Origin: Chlorobium sp.
Lineage (GTDB): Bacteria; Bacteroidota; Chlorobiia; Chlorobiales; Chlorobiaceae
DNA: 64,000 nucleotides
NCBI GenBank assembly: GCA_005862225.1
Contig: SZXV01000002.1
Span: 682,001 to 746,000 of the forward strand
Direction: 5' to 3'
In this document: positions 24,645-34,767 of the stretch, piece after piece
Numbering within the stretch: the first letter of the stretch is position 1
How the letters are laid out: each line of letters starts with the position of its first letter
Notes under the pieces: model-generated
Seen by the model: the letters and a program-made list of their open reading frames with translations, nothing else
The model's database searches: none
Told to the model about the DNA's origin: nothing
Program-made: the position numbers and the translations under genes

Positions 24645-26060
24645 ATGATTATTCCCGTGATTCTCAGTGGTGGTTCCGGAACCCGGCTTTGGCCTCTTTC
24701 ACGTGCATTGTATCCCAAGCAGTTGCTGTCGCTGACTGGTGAAAATACCATGCTTCAGGATACGGTCTACAGGCTGGCCTCCATTGAAGGGATCGGACCG
24801 GTCTACTGTGTTTGCAATGAGAGCCACCGGTTTCTTGTTGCGGAGCAACTGCACGAGACTGGTGTTGACATTGGCGAGATTATTCTTGAGCCAACAGGTC
24901 GCAATACGGCACCGGCAGCCGCCGTAGCGGCAATGCTTGTCGAAAAAAGGTATCCAGGGGCCATGATGCTGGTTTTGCCCGCTGATCATATTATTCTGGA
25001 TGCTTTAGCGTTTGGCGCTGCGGTTGCTGTCGGTCAGTCTGCCGCAGAAAAGGGAGAACTGGTGACGTTCGGTATTGCGCCGACCGCCCCGGAAACCGGT
25101 TACGGTTATATCAGGGCATCAGTGGGGAGTGAAGGTGAACAGGTCGCCTATCCTGTTCTTGAGTTTGTCGAAAAACCTGACAGGAAAACGGCGGAACGCT
25201 ATCTTGCCTCTGGTGACTATTACTGGAACAGCGGCATCTTTCTTTTCACGGCTGAAGCCTATCTTCTTGAGCTTGAAGCGCATGATCCGGCCATATTTGC
25301 AGCATGCCGGGATGCACTGCTGAATGCGGTTGAAGATCTTGACTTTTTGCGACTTGATGCAAAGGCGTTCGAGGCTTCGCCGTCCAACTCGATTGACTAT
25401 GCCGTGATGGAAAAAACCGGCAAAGCAGCTCTTGTTCCCCTTTCTGCAGGATGGAACGATGTCGGCGCATGGTCGGCCCTCTGGGATGTTCAGGAGTGTG
25501 ATGAGGTGGGTAACATCAAGAAGGGCGATGTGCTGGTGCATGACGTCAAAAACTGTTATATCCACGCCACCAGCCGCCTTGTTACAGCAGTAGGGCTTGA
25601 AGGACATATTATTGTTGAAACATCCGATGCGGTTCTTGTTGCCTCACGGGAATGTGTTCAGGATGTCAAGGTGCTTGTCGAAGAGCTTAAAAAGAGGGAA
25701 CGGGATGAGGTGTTGATCCATCGTCGGGTATGCCGACCGTGGGGGACGTATGAGACGGTCGATGCTTCAGAACGATTCAAGGTCAAGCGTATTACCGTTA
25801 ACCCCGGCGCTGCACTTTCCATGCAAAAACATCATCACCGTGCTGAACACTGGGTTGTGGTCAAGGGTACTGCCCTGGTAACAGTGGACGGCAAAAAAAT
25901 TATCCTCACTGAGGATCAGTCCACCTATATTCCTGTCGGCGCGTTTCATCGACTTGAGAATACAGCGACCACTCCTCTTGAGTTGATTGAGGTACAGTCT
26001 GGCAGTTATCTGGGAGAAGATGATATCGTTCGTGTTGATGACCGGTATGGACGCCAGTAG
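24645..26060 (+). CDS. manC: Mannose-1-phosphate guanylyltransferase / mannose-6-phosphate isomerase
   Basis: A bifunctional 471-residue enzyme for GDP-mannose supply. The N-terminal nucleotidyltransferase part (1-340) shows VILSGGSGTRLWPLSRALYPKQ and FVEKPDRKTAERYL. The C-terminal cupin part (about 350-471) shows RPWGTYETVDASERFKVKRI, a KHHHRAEHWVVVKGTA metal-binding stretch, and an IPVGAFHRLEN segment, the type II phosphomannose isomerase domain. It starts 18 bases after galE and is probably cotranscribed with it. Confidence 0.95.
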   Translation: MIIPVILSGGSGTRLWPLSRALYPKQLLSLTGENTMLQDTVYRLASIEGIGPVYCVCNESHRFLVAEQLHETGVDIGEIILEPTGRNTAPAAAVAAMLVEKRYPGAMMLVLPADHIILDALAFGAAVAVGQSAAEKGELVTFGIAPTAPETGYGYIRASVGSEGEQVAYPVLEFVEKPDRKTAERYLASGDYYWNSGIFLFTAEAYLLELEAHDPAIFAACRDALLNAVEDLDFLRLDAKAFEASPSNSIDYAVMEKTGKAALVPLSAGWNDVGAWSALWDVQECDEVGNIKKGDVLVHDVKNCYIHATSRLVTAVGLEGHIIVETSDAVLVASRECVQDVKVLVEELKKRERDEVLIHRRVCRPWGTYETVDASERFKVKRITVNPGAALSMQKHHHRAEHWVVVKGTALVTVDGKKIILTEDQSTYIPVGAFHRLENTATTPLELIEVQSGSYLGEDDIVRVDDRYGRQ

Positions 26061-26181
26061 TATGTATTGAAGCAAGATTTGCTTCGCATCTTGCGCTTTC
26101 CTTTGCTTTGATAGCACGAATAAATATATTACATTTTGAAAGTATTGTTTTGTTGGCGGTAACCCTAAACAGCAGTGTAAT

Positions 26182-26397
26182 ATGGCTGAAGAAACGAAGA
26201 CGTCCGGTCAAAATCAGCAAAAACCACGTGATTTTGCTCCAGGGGATTTTTCTACAATCCTTGTTAGTGTAGGTACTCTTATTGACAGTACGATTGAGCC
26301 AGTAAGCAAGATTCTTGCCCAGACTCTCGATTCTCTTGCTGTGGTTGCAAAACAAATTCTTGAAGGTGTCAATTCTACACTCGGCGGCAAAAAGTAA
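26182..26397 (+). CDS. Chlorosome envelope protein, CsmB/CsmF family
   Basis: A 71-residue protein with a polar N-terminus (MAEETKTSGQNQQKPRD), the segment FAPGDFSTILVSVGTLIDST and amphipathic helices ending in NSTLGGKK. This pattern matches the small CsmB/CsmF proteins in the lipid envelope of chlorosomes, the light-harvesting bodies of green sulfur bacteria. CsmF is the more likely member, but I cannot separate it from CsmB with certainty. It stands alone between manC and ileS, so it probably has its own promoter in the 120 bases upstream. Confidence 0.75.
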   Translation: MAEETKTSGQNQQKPRDFAPGDFSTILVSVGTLIDSTIEPVSKILAQTLDSLAVVAKQILEGVNSTLGGKK

Positions 26398-26506
26398 GCG
26401 TCGACAGGCATTGAAGTCAAGGCTTTGTTCATACATGTTTGCAGGCAAGCTTTTCCGTGATTGAAAGGCTTGCCTGTGCTGTTTTAATGAATGATTCATA
26501 AGGATT

Positions 26507-29500
26507 ATGAACGATAAATTTGTTGAGTATCCCTCAAATGTGCCTTACAGCAAAGTGGAGGCAGAAGTTCTGGCATACTGGAATGAGCATGGGATTTTTC
26601 ACAAAAGCCTCGAAGAGAGGAAGGGGGGGAAAGTTTTCTCTTTTTATGAAGGCCCTCCGACAGTCAACGGCAAACCAGGTGTTCACCACGTCTTCAGCCG
26701 TACCATAAAAGATATTATCTGTCGCTATAAGACAATGCAGGGGTACAGGGTTCCCCGCAAGGCCGGTTGGGATACTCACGGATTGCCTGTAGAGATAGCT
26801 GTTGAGAAGAAGCTTGGTTTAAAGAACAAGTCTCAGGTTGTCGAGTATGGTGATGGAGAGTTCAATGCCGAAGCAAGGGCGCTCGTCTATCACCACATAG
26901 ATGATAATCGGGAAGGTTGGGGAAAGCTGACCGAGCGGATGGGATACTGGGTTGATATGGACAACCCCTACATTACCTGCACGAATGACTATATCGAATC
27001 AGTCTGGTGGGCTCTGAAAACAATTTTTGATAAAGGGCTTATCTATAAAGACTATAAAATTGTTCCCCAGGATCCGAAATCAGAAACGGTACTGAGCTCC
27101 CATGAGCTTGCCCTTGGGTACAAAGAGGTCAAAGATCCGAGTATTTATGTAAAGTTCAGAATCAAGGACTCCGAAGAGTCCCTGCTGGTCTGGACAACGA
27201 CTCCATGGACACTTATTTCCAATGTTGCGCTTTGTGTCGGTTCAGATATTGACTATGTCAAAGTTGCTCATATCGAGAGTGGAGAGGTGCTGATTCTTGC
27301 CAGCTCGCGCTTGCAGGTGCTGCTTGAGAAGAATGAAGAGGGAGAGTCACTCTGGCAGGTTATTGCCGAGCTGAAAGGGAGTGATCTTGAAGGACTGAAG
27401 TATGAGCCCCTCTTTACCTGGATTCAGCCAGAAAAAAAGTGCTGGTACGTTACTTCCGGGACGTTTGTCTCTACGGAGGATGGTACGGGTATTGTCCATA
27501 TTGCTCCGGCATTTGGGGCTGATGACTATGAAATTGCCAAAAAATATGATTTGCCTATGCTCCAGCCGGTAGCGCGGAACGGCTGTTTTACCGCCGAGGT
27601 GAGCGATTATGAAGGCATGTTTTTCAAGGATACTGATCCGCTGATTATCCAGCAGCTCAAGGCTGCGGGGAAATTGTACCGCAAGGAGATCATTACCCAT
27701 ACCTATCCCTATTCCTGGCGTTACGATGTGCCGGTTATCTATTATGCGAGGGAATCCTGGTATATCAGGACGACGGCAATAGCCGCGCGGATGGTGGAAC
27801 TCAACAAAACCATCAACTGGTGTCCTCCCGAGATAGGCACTGGACGTTTTGGTAACTGGCTGGAGGACAACAAGGACTGGGCTCTTTCACGCGAGCGCTT
27901 CTGGGGTTCACCCCTGCCACTCTGGGTGTCGGAGGATTTTGTGATTGGTGATGATGCGGCATCTGGAAAAATGTTTGCCGTAGGTTCTGTCGCCGAGTTG
28001 CGTGAAGGGTTCATCGATATTGACGGAACGCAACTTCTCCTTGGAGAAGCGCTCGACAGAGGGCTGGTTGAGCTTGATTTGCACAAGCCCTTTGTTGACA
28101 GGATTTACTTCATCAGGGATGGCAGGCGTTTCAACAGGACAACCGAACTGGTCGATGTCTGGTTCGACAGTGGTTCCATGCCATTTGCCCAGTTGCACTA
28201 TCCGTTTGAAAATCGCGACCTGTTCGATGCCTCTTTCCCGGCAGATTTTATTGCCGAAGGGGTTGATCAGACCCGAGGCTGGTTCTATACCCTTCATGCC
28301 ATTGCTACCCTTATTTTCGACAAACCTGCGTATAAAAACCTGATTGTCAATGCCCACATTCTTGACAAGAACGGGCATAAAATGTCGAAGTCAAAAGGCA
28401 ATGTGGTTGATCCTTTTGAGACGATGGAGCACTATGGGGCCGATTCGCTTCGCTGGTATCTGATGGTGAGCAGCCCACCCTGGAGGCCGAAGTCATTCAA
28501 TACTGCCGAACTCGAAGAGGAGCAGCGCAAGTTTTTCCGGGCGTTTATCAACAGCTACAACTTCTTTGTGCTGTACGCGAATGTTGATGGCTTTACCTTT
28601 GCCGAGCCGGAAATTGCAGTTCAGGATCGCTCCGAGCTTGACCGATGGGTACTCTCCTGTCTGAACAGCCTGATTGATGCCGTTCATCTTCGCATGGAGC
28701 ATTATGACATTACCGGAGCGGTTCGGCTGATCAACGATTTTACCGTTGATGACCTTTCAAACTGGTATATTCGCCGTTCGAGAAAGCGGTTCTGGAAAAG
28801 CGATATGGGCCCGGACAAGATTGCTGCCTATCAGACGCTCTATCGTGCTCTTGAGACCCTGGCCAGGCTGCTTGCTCCTGTTACTCCGTTTATTGCCGAG
28901 AGGATTTACCTGAATCTGAACGGAATCAGTCATCGAGAATCATGCCAGTCCGTCCATCTTGCAGATTTTCCACGGCTTGATCTGGAGGCCATTGACCGAC
29001 CTCTTGAACAACGCATGAAAAAGGCGCAGATTATCACTTCGCTGGTGCGTACCATGCGCGAAAAGGCCTCAATCAAAGTTCGTCAGCCTCTCAAGCGCAT
29101 TCTGCTGTCCGTCAGTGATGCGGCGGCAAGAGAAGAGTATCGGCAGGTTGGCGATATCATCATGGAAGAGGTCAATGTCCAGAAGATAGAGTACATCGAA
29201 GAGGAGGGCTCGGTTATCAGCAAAAAGGTCAAGCCAAACTTTAAGACCCTTGGCCCCAGGTTTGGCAAAGAGATGAAAGCGCTGGCGGAAGCCATAAGGA
29301 TCATGAGCCACAAACAGATTGCGCTGCTTGAAAAAGAGGGGAAACTGTCGCTTGAGCTTGATGGCAAAATCTTTGACCTGACGCGTGAGGATGTGGAGAT
29401 CATGCACGAGGATATCGAAGGTTGGCTTGTCGCCTCCGATGAGGCAAACGGCATCATGGTTGCGCTGGATACGGAGATGACCGCAGAGCTTGAGATGCTT

Positions 29501-29758
29501 GGGCTTTCCCGTGAACTGGTGAGTCGCATCCAGTCGTTGCGCAAAGAAAGTGGTCTTGATATTACGGACAGGATTTCACTGACCATTCAGGGCTCTGCAA
29601 AACTGCTTGATGCGGTGAAGAGGAATGAAGCATATATTAAAGCGGAAACTCTTGCAACTGCCCTGATCATCGCAGCCGGAGACATTGCATCCACCGCCAG
29701 GGCGGAGACAGTCAATGGTGAAATTTGCATGATAGCCCTTGAAAAATATGATAGCTAA
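26507..29758 (+). CDS. ileS: Isoleucyl-tRNA synthetase
   Basis: IleS charges tRNA-Ile in the cytoplasm. The 1083-residue length fits the long type common in Bacteroidota/Chlorobiota. The class I HIGH-equivalent is [19 protein letters not shown] near residue 54 and the KMSKSKGN loop is near residue 625. The editing (CP1) domain shows [14 protein letters not shown] and [17 protein letters not shown]. The tRNA-binding C-terminus has [15 protein letters not shown]. No C-terminal zinc ribbon is obvious, as in other long IleS proteins. A DksA-family gene follows. Confidence 0.98.
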   Translation: MNDKFVEYPSNVPYSKVEAEVLAYWNEHGIFHKSLEERKGGKVFSFYEGPPTVNGKPGVHHVFSRTIKDIICRYKTMQGYRVPRKAGWDTHGLPVEIAVEKKLGLKNKSQVVEYGDGEFNAEARALVYHHIDDNREGWGKLTERMGYWVDMDNPYITCTNDYIESVWWALKTIFDKGLIYKDYKIVPQDPKSETVLSSHELALGYKEVKDPSIYVKFRIKDSEESLLVWTTTPWTLISNVALCVGSDIDYVKVAHIESGEVLILASSRLQVLLEKNEEGESLWQVIAELKGSDLEGLKYEPLFTWIQPEKKCWYVTSGTFVSTEDGTGIVHIAPAFGADDYEIAKKYDLPMLQPVARNGCFTAEVSDYEGMFFKDTDPLIIQQLKAAGKLYRKEIITHTYPYSWRYDVPVIYYARESWYIRTTAIAARMVELNKTINWCPPEIGTGRFGNWLEDNKDWALSRERFWGSPLPLWVSEDFVIGDDAASGKMFAVGSVAELREGFIDIDGTQLLLGEALDRGLVELDLHKPFVDRIYFIRDGRRFNRTTELVDVWFDSGSMPFAQLHYPFENRDLFDASFPADFIAEGVDQTRGWFYTLHAIATLIFDKPAYKNLIVNAHILDKNGHKMSKSKGNVVDPFETMEHYGADSLRWYLMVSSPPWRPKSFNTAELEEEQRKFFRAFINSYNFFVLYANVDGFTFAEPEIAVQDRSELDRWVLSCLNSLIDAVHLRMEHYDITGAVRLINDFTVDDLSNWYIRRSRKRFWKSDMGPDKIAAYQTLYRALETLARLLAPVTPFIAERIYLNLNGISHRESCQSVHLADFPRLDLEAIDRPLEQRMKKAQIITSLVRTMREKASIKVRQPLKRILLSVSDAAAREEYRQVGDIIMEEVNVQKIEYIEEEGSVISKKVKPNFKTLGPRFGKEMKALAEAIRIMSHKQIALLEKEGKLSLELDGKIFDLTREDVEIMHEDIEGWLVASDEANGIMVALDTEMTAELEMLGLSRELVSRIQSLRKESGLDITDRISLTIQGSAKLLDAVKRNEAYIKAETLATALIIAAGDIASTARAETVNGEICMIALEKYDS

Positions 29759-29820
29759 TAGTATTATTGAACGCTCTGTTTCTACGCAATTCTGCCAGAA
29801 CAAGAAAACAAGGTCGTATT

Positions 29821-30255
29821 ATGGTGAAAAAAAAAGAGAGTGCGTCTAACAAAGAGAACGAGATCATGGAAGAGCCAGTTCTGACTAAAACGTATTTAAA
29901 TGAAGAAGAACTTGATCATTTCAGGTTGTTATTGCTGAAACGGCGCGAAGAGGTGCTTCGTGATCTGGATATTCTGCGTTCTTCACTTTCGGACGAGAAC
30001 GTCGAAGAATCAATTAACTCCAACTATTCCATGCACATGGCCGATCACGGAACGGATACCATGGATCGTGAACAGCGCTTCATGTTTATTGCCCGTGACG
30101 AAAAATACATCACCTATATTGATCAGGCTCTTGACAGGATCAGAAACAAGACCTACGGGATTTGTATAAAATCAGGCAAGCCTATTCCAAAAAAGAGACT
30201 GGAAGCGGTGCCGCATACTTCAGTAAGAATCGAGTTCAAGCAGGGGAAAAAGTAG
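29821..30255 (+). CDS. TraR/DksA-family protein with reduced zinc finger
   Basis: A 144-residue DksA/TraR-like protein that would act on RNA polymerase through its secondary channel. A coiled coil spans about residues 25-105 and ends near a DHGTDTMDREQRFMF stretch. The C-terminal finger reads YGICIKSGKPIPKKRLEAVPHTS: only one of the four zinc cysteines remains. Finger-poor versions like this are usual in Bacteroidota-type DksA paralogues, so this is not decay. The frame is open from 29767, but the ATG at 29821 after ACAAGGTCGT looks better. It may be cotranscribed with ileS. Confidence 0.8.
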   Translation: MVKKKESASNKENEIMEEPVLTKTYLNEEELDHFRLLLLKRREEVLRDLDILRSSLSDENVEESINSNYSMHMADHGTDTMDREQRFMFIARDEKYITYIDQALDRIRNKTYGICIKSGKPIPKKRLEAVPHTSVRIEFKQGKK

Positions 30256-30397
30256 CAAGTGAGTTGCTATTGGTACAAAAGCTGCAGTGACCAATAATAT
30301 CATGTTCGGTGCGAGTTTTGGAGCCGGGTTTCGTTCAGGAACACCGGTTGCCGTGGCCATGGGCACCTCTTTCAGTTGGTAAGCAGAGGTTGTTTTG

Positions 30398-30452
30398 CCG
30401 CAGGGGATTTCAGACGAAAAGTCGGAATACCCTGCGGGCAACACTTTTTTTC
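30398..30452 (+). terminator. Hairpin with T run between the dksA-like gene and purF
   Basis: CCGCAGGG (30398-30405) pairs with CCCTGCGG (30430-30437), and an inner TTC-GAC/GTC-GAA pair extends the stem. A run of seven T follows at 30445. The gap of several bases before the T run is larger than ideal. It could end transcription of the dksA-like gene; purF is convergent. Confidence 0.5.
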
Positions 30453-30453
30453 C

Positions 30454-31947
30454 TCAGTCGTTTTCCTCTTTGTCGGTAGTGGCGTCGTTGATCTGTATCG
30501 GATAGTCACCACTAAAACAGGCGGTGCAATAGCTGCATTTCTCTCCATCGAACGACGGCACACTGTTCATCAGTCCCGGCATTGAAAGGTATTTTAAAGA
30601 ATCCACGCCGATATATTCCCTGATTTGTTCGATCTCTTCGTCAGCATTGTCAAGGCTGTCGAACATGTGCGTGAGCAGTTGCCTTTTTGTAGGAAAATCC
30701 ATCCCGTAAAAGCAGGGATTGGTTATCGGAGGCGAACTAATGTGCAGGTGAATGGCTTTTGGGTCAGCTTCACGAATCAGTTTAATCAGCATTTTTGCCG
30801 TTGTTCCCCGAACAATGGAGTCGTCTACAAGAATGATAGGCCTTCCCATCAGTACTCCACGCACAATATTGTACTTTGAACGCACCTTGATGTCGCGGCT
30901 GTGAATGCCCGGCTGAATAAAGGTTCGTCCCACATAGTGATTACGGATAAGGCCATGTTCAAACCTTGCCGGTCGTTCCATTTTGAGACTTTCCCGCACA
31001 AAACCAAGTGCGGCGGTGTTGGATGAGTCGGGTACGCTGACAACCGTCAGCTCCTTGTCGCCATCCTGATGCTCAATGGTTGACTCTCTGGCAAGATTTT
31101 TGCCGAGATTGCGCCTCACCTTGTCGACAGAATGGCCAAAAATAAAACTGTCGGGACGGGAGAAATAGACGTACTCGAAAATACATCGCGCCTTGCGTTC
31201 CGAGGGGGGAAGCAAAAGCGATGTTGTTTTTTCGTTTGTGACTGCCAGATGATCAATCAGAAGAATTTCACCGGGCTCAATATCGCGAATGTATTCCGCC
31301 TGGATGATATCGAAGGCGCAGGTTTCGCTGGCAACAATATAAGCAAGCTCTCCGGTAAGAGGATCCACCTTTTTACCAAGAGCAAGTGGCCTGAATCCAA
31401 AAGGGTCTCGTGCGGCAATTAACTGGTTATTGGCCAGCAGTACCATGGAGTAAGCGCCCTTGACCTGTAATAGTGCATCGTAAAGCTGGTGTATCGGCTC
31501 TTTTTCACGGCTTCGTGCGGCCAGATGCGGAATGATTTCGGTATCCGAAGAGGCCTGAAAGATAACGCCCATTTCGGTAAGTTCACGCCGAAGGGCACGA
31601 GAGTTGGTCAGGTTGCCGTTATGGGCAATTGCCAGACTTCCCGAACGGTAGGTGAGTGAAAAAGGCTGGATATTACTGATGGACGAGGCTGAACCTGTCG
31701 TTGAATAACGGTTGTGGCCGATTGCAGCATATCCTCCGAGAGTTTCAAAGATGGTTTCATCCCTGAACACTTCAGCCACGAGTCCCATGCCTTTGTGCTG
31801 CTTGAAAAGAGTTCTTTTTTTAACCTTGTTGTATTCAGCTACAACGATACCGGCGGCTTCCTGTCCTCTGTGCTGAAGTGAGTACAGTCCATAGAAGGTA
31901 TCTTCCGCGGGAGTTTTTGAATTAAATACACCGAAAACCCCACACAT
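30454..31947 (-). CDS. purF: Amidophosphoribosyltransferase
   Basis: PurF makes 5-phosphoribosylamine from PRPP and glutamine, the first committed step of purine synthesis. The start is the ATG at 31947, giving MCGVFGVF with the N-terminal nucleophile cysteine exposed after Met removal. The frame is open 41 codons further upstream, but those lack similarity. The glutaminase domain has LYSLQHRGQEAAGI and AIGHNRYSTTGS. The PRPP-binding loop is IILVDDSIVRGTT near residue 355. Fe-S-type cysteines are present near the C-terminus (CSYCTACFSGDYP). The product has 497 residues. Confidence 0.97.
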   Translation of the reverse strand: MCGVFGVFNSKTPAEDTFYGLYSLQHRGQEAAGIVVAEYNKVKKRTLFKQHKGMGLVAEVFRDETIFETLGGYAAIGHNRYSTTGSASSISNIQPFSLTYRSGSLAIAHNGNLTNSRALRRELTEMGVIFQASSDTEIIPHLAARSREKEPIHQLYDALLQVKGAYSMVLLANNQLIAARDPFGFRPLALGKKVDPLTGELAYIVASETCAFDIIQAEYIRDIEPGEILLIDHLAVTNEKTTSLLLPPSERKARCIFEYVYFSRPDSFIFGHSVDKVRRNLGKNLARESTIEHQDGDKELTVVSVPDSSNTAALGFVRESLKMERPARFEHGLIRNHYVGRTFIQPGIHSRDIKVRSKYNIVRGVLMGRPIILVDDSIVRGTTAKMLIKLIREADPKAIHLHISSPPITNPCFYGMDFPTKRQLLTHMFDSLDNADEEIEQIREYIGVDSLKYLSMPGLMNSVPSFDGEKCSYCTACFSGDYPIQINDATTDKEEND

Positions 31948-32249
31948 AAGCAATGATATGTTAAAGTTGAGTAAACCAGCAAACAACCTTATAATGGCGA
32001 ATGAACATAACGAATTCAAATGGTAAATTGAAAAAAATCGTTGAAGTTCTGATTGATTGATGCCTGACAATCTATTCTCTTTTTCAATAACCTGTCGTTG
32101 TGAAGTAAAAAAACAAATAATTTGTTTTATCAGGTTTCGTATCTCAATCTCGTCCGGGGTTCGTGAAAAAAATTATATTTTGCACCATAAAAGTCTCAAG
32201 AGACAATCACAGGCACTGAATTCAATAAACTATTTATAAAGGCTGACAC

Positions 32250-32771
32250 ATGGTATTACAGACAAAAAAAGCCACAACCCCGCCGGGTATAGCGATATGG
32301 GTTCCCGTTACCCTGCTGTGGGGCACTGTTTTTTACTGGACATCGATTTTTATGCTGCAACAGGCATCGGCCAGACTCGGAGAGGGAAATTTTCATCCAT
32401 CAGGAAGCGAACAGTTCAGTGTGTATGGTATTCAGGTCGTCGTGCTGATCATTTTTGCGCTGGTTGCCATGATGGTAAAGGGGACGCTTGATCCGGGCGG
32501 CAAAAAACAGATACAGCGGTGGCAGAACATCTCTGACGGAAAGGGGGAGAAGATTTTTGTCTCTTTTGCCGGCAGTCTCGCAACCAGTTTTTTCTTTACT
32601 GGCCTGACCGCAATCACTTTTCTGGGAAGTTCAGTGTTTCTTGGCCTTCATGTCGCGCTGACTCTTCCGGTTGTGTTGCTTGCCGGGTTGTTTAATGTTG
32701 CTGCCGGTATAGCAGCCTCACTGATTGTCGGTTTGATTTTTTTGATAGCAAAAGTTGGTGCCAAAAAGTGA
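32250..32771 (+). CDS. Four-helix membrane protein, unknown function
   Basis: A 173-residue protein with hydrophobic segments near residues 15-38, 60-80, 105-130 and 135-168. A loop of about 25 residues holds DPGGKKQIQRWQNISDGKGE. A ribosome site (AAAGGCTGAC) lies upstream of the ATG. I do not recognise a family. It may be specific to green sulfur bacteria. A terminator and tRNA-Ala on the other strand follow. Confidence 0.6.
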   Translation: MVLQTKKATTPPGIAIWVPVTLLWGTVFYWTSIFMLQQASARLGEGNFHPSGSEQFSVYGIQVVVLIIFALVAMMVKGTLDPGGKKQIQRWQNISDGKGEKIFVSFAGSLATSFFFTGLTAITFLGSSVFLGLHVALTLPVVLLAGLFNVAAGIAASLIVGLIFLIAKVGAKK

Positions 32772-32810
32772 TGAGAAGTGCTGGCTGTTTGCGGAGGGAT
32801 GACAGAAAAC

Positions 32811-32841
32811 AAAAAAGCCCAGTCGATAACTGTGCTTTTTT
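32811..32841. terminator. Bidirectional terminator beside tRNA-Ala
   Basis: AAAAAAGCCCAG and CTGTGCTTTTTT flank a 7-base loop, giving A and T runs on both sides of a short stem. It can end both the membrane protein transcript and the minus-strand tRNA-Ala transcript. Confidence 0.75.
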
Positions 32842-32852
32842 GTTCTTGTCCG

Positions 32853-32925
32853 TGGAGCTAAGGAGACTCGAACTCCTGACCCTTTGCATGCCATGCAAAT
32901 GCTCTACCAACTGAGCTATAGCCCC
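32853..32925 (-). tRNA. tRNA-Ala (anticodon GGC)
   Basis: On the minus strand the sequence starts GGGGCTATAGCTCAGTTGG and ends TAGCTCC plus discriminator A. The acceptor arm GGGGCTA pairs with TAGCTCC. The anticodon stem TTTGC/GCAAA encloses the loop ATGGCAT, giving anticodon GGC. The T loop is GTTCGAGTC. CCA is not encoded. Length 73 bases. Confidence 0.97.
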
Positions 32926-33022
32926 TTATGTCGCTCTAATTAAAAGAAAAAAAACTTGTTTTTCCAACTTGTTTTGTTGTTTCTTTGGGTTAGAACCTGT
33001 TATAAATGCTAAATAAGCTGTT

Positions 33023-33904
33023 ATGTCACTGTCCTATGTTGTCAAGGAAGGGTTTTCAAGTATTGGGAGGGCGAAATTACCGGCGGCTATTACCGTTACG
33101 ATAAGTTTTCTCGCACTGGTGTTGCTTGGTCTTTTCAGTACCGTTTCGTTGAGTTTTTTTGATGTTATTCAGGAGCTTCGGAGCAGGGTTGAACTTGAGG
33201 TTTTTCTTGGTGAATCAATAACAGAACCTCAGGCTGTCGATGCTGTAAGGCAGATAAAAAAGCTTCAGGGTGTCCGGGATGCCATCTATGTTTCCAAAGA
33301 TGACGCCGCTCAAACTTTCAGTCACGATTTTGGAGAAGATATTGTCAAGATTCTTGGCTCAAATCCATTGCCAAGGTCAATCAGGCTGAAGTTTCTGCCT
33401 GACTATGCGCGGCCTGAAAACCTGCAACGGATTGTTCCGGAAATACGGGCAATCACTCCTGACGTTGATATACGCTATAATCAGGCCTTTCTCGGTCAGA
33501 TCGAACGGAATGCACGATTGTTTACCATTTTGACCGGCGGCATTGGTCTCCTGATTTCAGTAGGCACGGTGGTGCTTATCGGTTATACCATTCGGCTGGC
33601 CATGTACTCAAGGCAGGAAAAGATCAGAACCATGCGTCTTGTTGGAGCTACCTATTGGTTTATAGGTGCTCCCTATATTATCGAAGGCGCAATTCAGGGA
33701 CTGCTTTCCGGACTCCTCGCAGCTTTCGCAGTTTACCTGATGTTCGATCAACTCCTTTTGATGTATGAACCGGCAGTCTACAAAGTGCTGCAACCCTCTG
33801 CACTCACCATTTATCCTGCTATGGTTCTTCTTGGTCTGGCACTGGGTATTTTTGGCAGTGCGCTGTCGGTGAGCAAATATCTCAGGGCTGTTTCAAAACG
33901 GTAG
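33023..33904 (+). CDS. ftsX: Cell division protein FtsX
   Basis: A 293-residue FtsX-type permease. The N-terminal membrane helix (about 20-45) is followed by a periplasmic domain with RVELEVFLGESITEPQAVD and VRDAIYVSKDDA, then three membrane helices from about 175. The conserved MRLVGATYWFI loop is present. FtsX with the ATPase FtsE regulates peptidoglycan hydrolases at the septum. No ftsE is adjacent in the window, which is usual where the genes are unlinked. The next gene converges on it. Confidence 0.92.
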   Translation: MSLSYVVKEGFSSIGRAKLPAAITVTISFLALVLLGLFSTVSLSFFDVIQELRSRVELEVFLGESITEPQAVDAVRQIKKLQGVRDAIYVSKDDAAQTFSHDFGEDIVKILGSNPLPRSIRLKFLPDYARPENLQRIVPEIRAITPDVDIRYNQAFLGQIERNARLFTILTGGIGLLISVGTVVLIGYTIRLAMYSRQEKIRTMRLVGATYWFIGAPYIIEGAIQGLLSGLLAAFAVYLMFDQLLLMYEPAVYKVLQPSALTIYPAMVLLGLALGIFGSALSVSKYLRAVSKR

Positions 33905-33911
33905 CTCTCAG

Positions 33912-34754
33912 TTACCTCCCAAGAGAGTAGAGCTGGCTGATCTCTGAGCTCCAGGCGTCGGAGTCTGGAGTTTCAAGGATCAGCGGCATCTCTTCACAGG
34001 CAGGGTTGTTCATGATGTATGAGAAAACCTCCATCCCTATTTTTCCTTTTCCGATGCTTGCATGGCGGTCAACCCGGCTGCCGAGGGGCTGTATGGCATC
34101 ATTGAGGTGCATTCCCCGCAAGTAGCTGAGTCCCACAATCCGGTCAAACTCACTGAAGGTGAACTCTGAGGCCTCGGTGGTTTGTAAGTCGTAACCGCTG
34201 GCGAAGAGGTGGCAGGTGTCCAGGCAGACGCCGACTCTTGTTTTATCTTCAATCCGGTCAACAAGAAACGCCAGTTGTTCAAACCGGTTCCCCAGATTGG
34301 TGCCCTGTCCTGCCGTATTTTCAATGACGGCAGTAACTCCCGTTGTTGCATTGAGCGCCATATTGATTGATTCAGCAATCAGTTGCAGGCATTGCTCCTC
34401 CCCAATCTCCTTCAGATGACTTCCGGGATGAAAGTTCAGCAGAAGCAATCCAAGCTCTTCGACCCGCTGCATCTCTTCAATAAAAGCCTCTCGTGCACGC
34501 ATGAGCTTTTCGGGATCGGGGCTTCCGAGGTTGATCAGATAGCTGTCGTGAGGCAGGATGTGGCCGGGCTTGAAGCCGCCATCGCTGCAATTTTTCTGGA
34601 ATGCGTCAATTGAGGAGGTTGTCAGCTTCGGGGCTCTCCACTGTCGCTGATTTTTTGTAAAGAGCGCAAATGCTTTTGCCCCGATCGCGGCCGCATGAAG
34701 CGGAGCATTTTCGACACCTCCGCCAGTACTGACATGTGCTCCAACCCTTTTCAT
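33912..34754 (-). CDS. nfo: Endonuclease IV
   Basis: Nfo cuts the DNA backbone 5' of abasic sites during base excision repair. The 280-residue TIM-barrel protein has [20 protein letters not shown] at the start and the zinc-site motifs LNFHPGS (near 114), [13 protein letters not shown] (near 154), [15 protein letters not shown] (near 187), [20 protein letters not shown] and LILETPDSD. All the expected metal ligands appear. It ends eight bases from ftsX and is followed on the same strand by a glycosyltransferase gene upstream of it. Confidence 0.96.
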   Translation of the reverse strand: MKRVGAHVSTGGGVENAPLHAAAIGAKAFALFTKNQRQWRAPKLTTSSIDAFQKNCSDGGFKPGHILPHDSYLINLGSPDPEKLMRAREAFIEEMQRVEELGLLLLNFHPGSHLKEIGEEQCLQLIAESINMALNATTGVTAVIENTAGQGTNLGNRFEQLAFLVDRIEDKTRVGVCLDTCHLFASGYDLQTTEASEFTFSEFDRIVGLSYLRGMHLNDAIQPLGSRVDRHASIGKGKIGMEVFSYIMNNPACEEMPLILETPDSDAWSSEISQLYSLGR

Positions 34755-34767
34755 AAGAGAAATAATA

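Noticed and set aside
29821-30255. DksA-like gene as a decayed zinc-finger protein
   Set aside because: Cysteine-poor DksA relatives are common in Bacteroidota/Chlorobiota and the rest of the protein is intact.
30220-30444. 74-codon open frame on the - strand
   Set aside because: It overlaps the dksA-like 3' end and the hairpin and shows no recognisable pattern or ribosome site.
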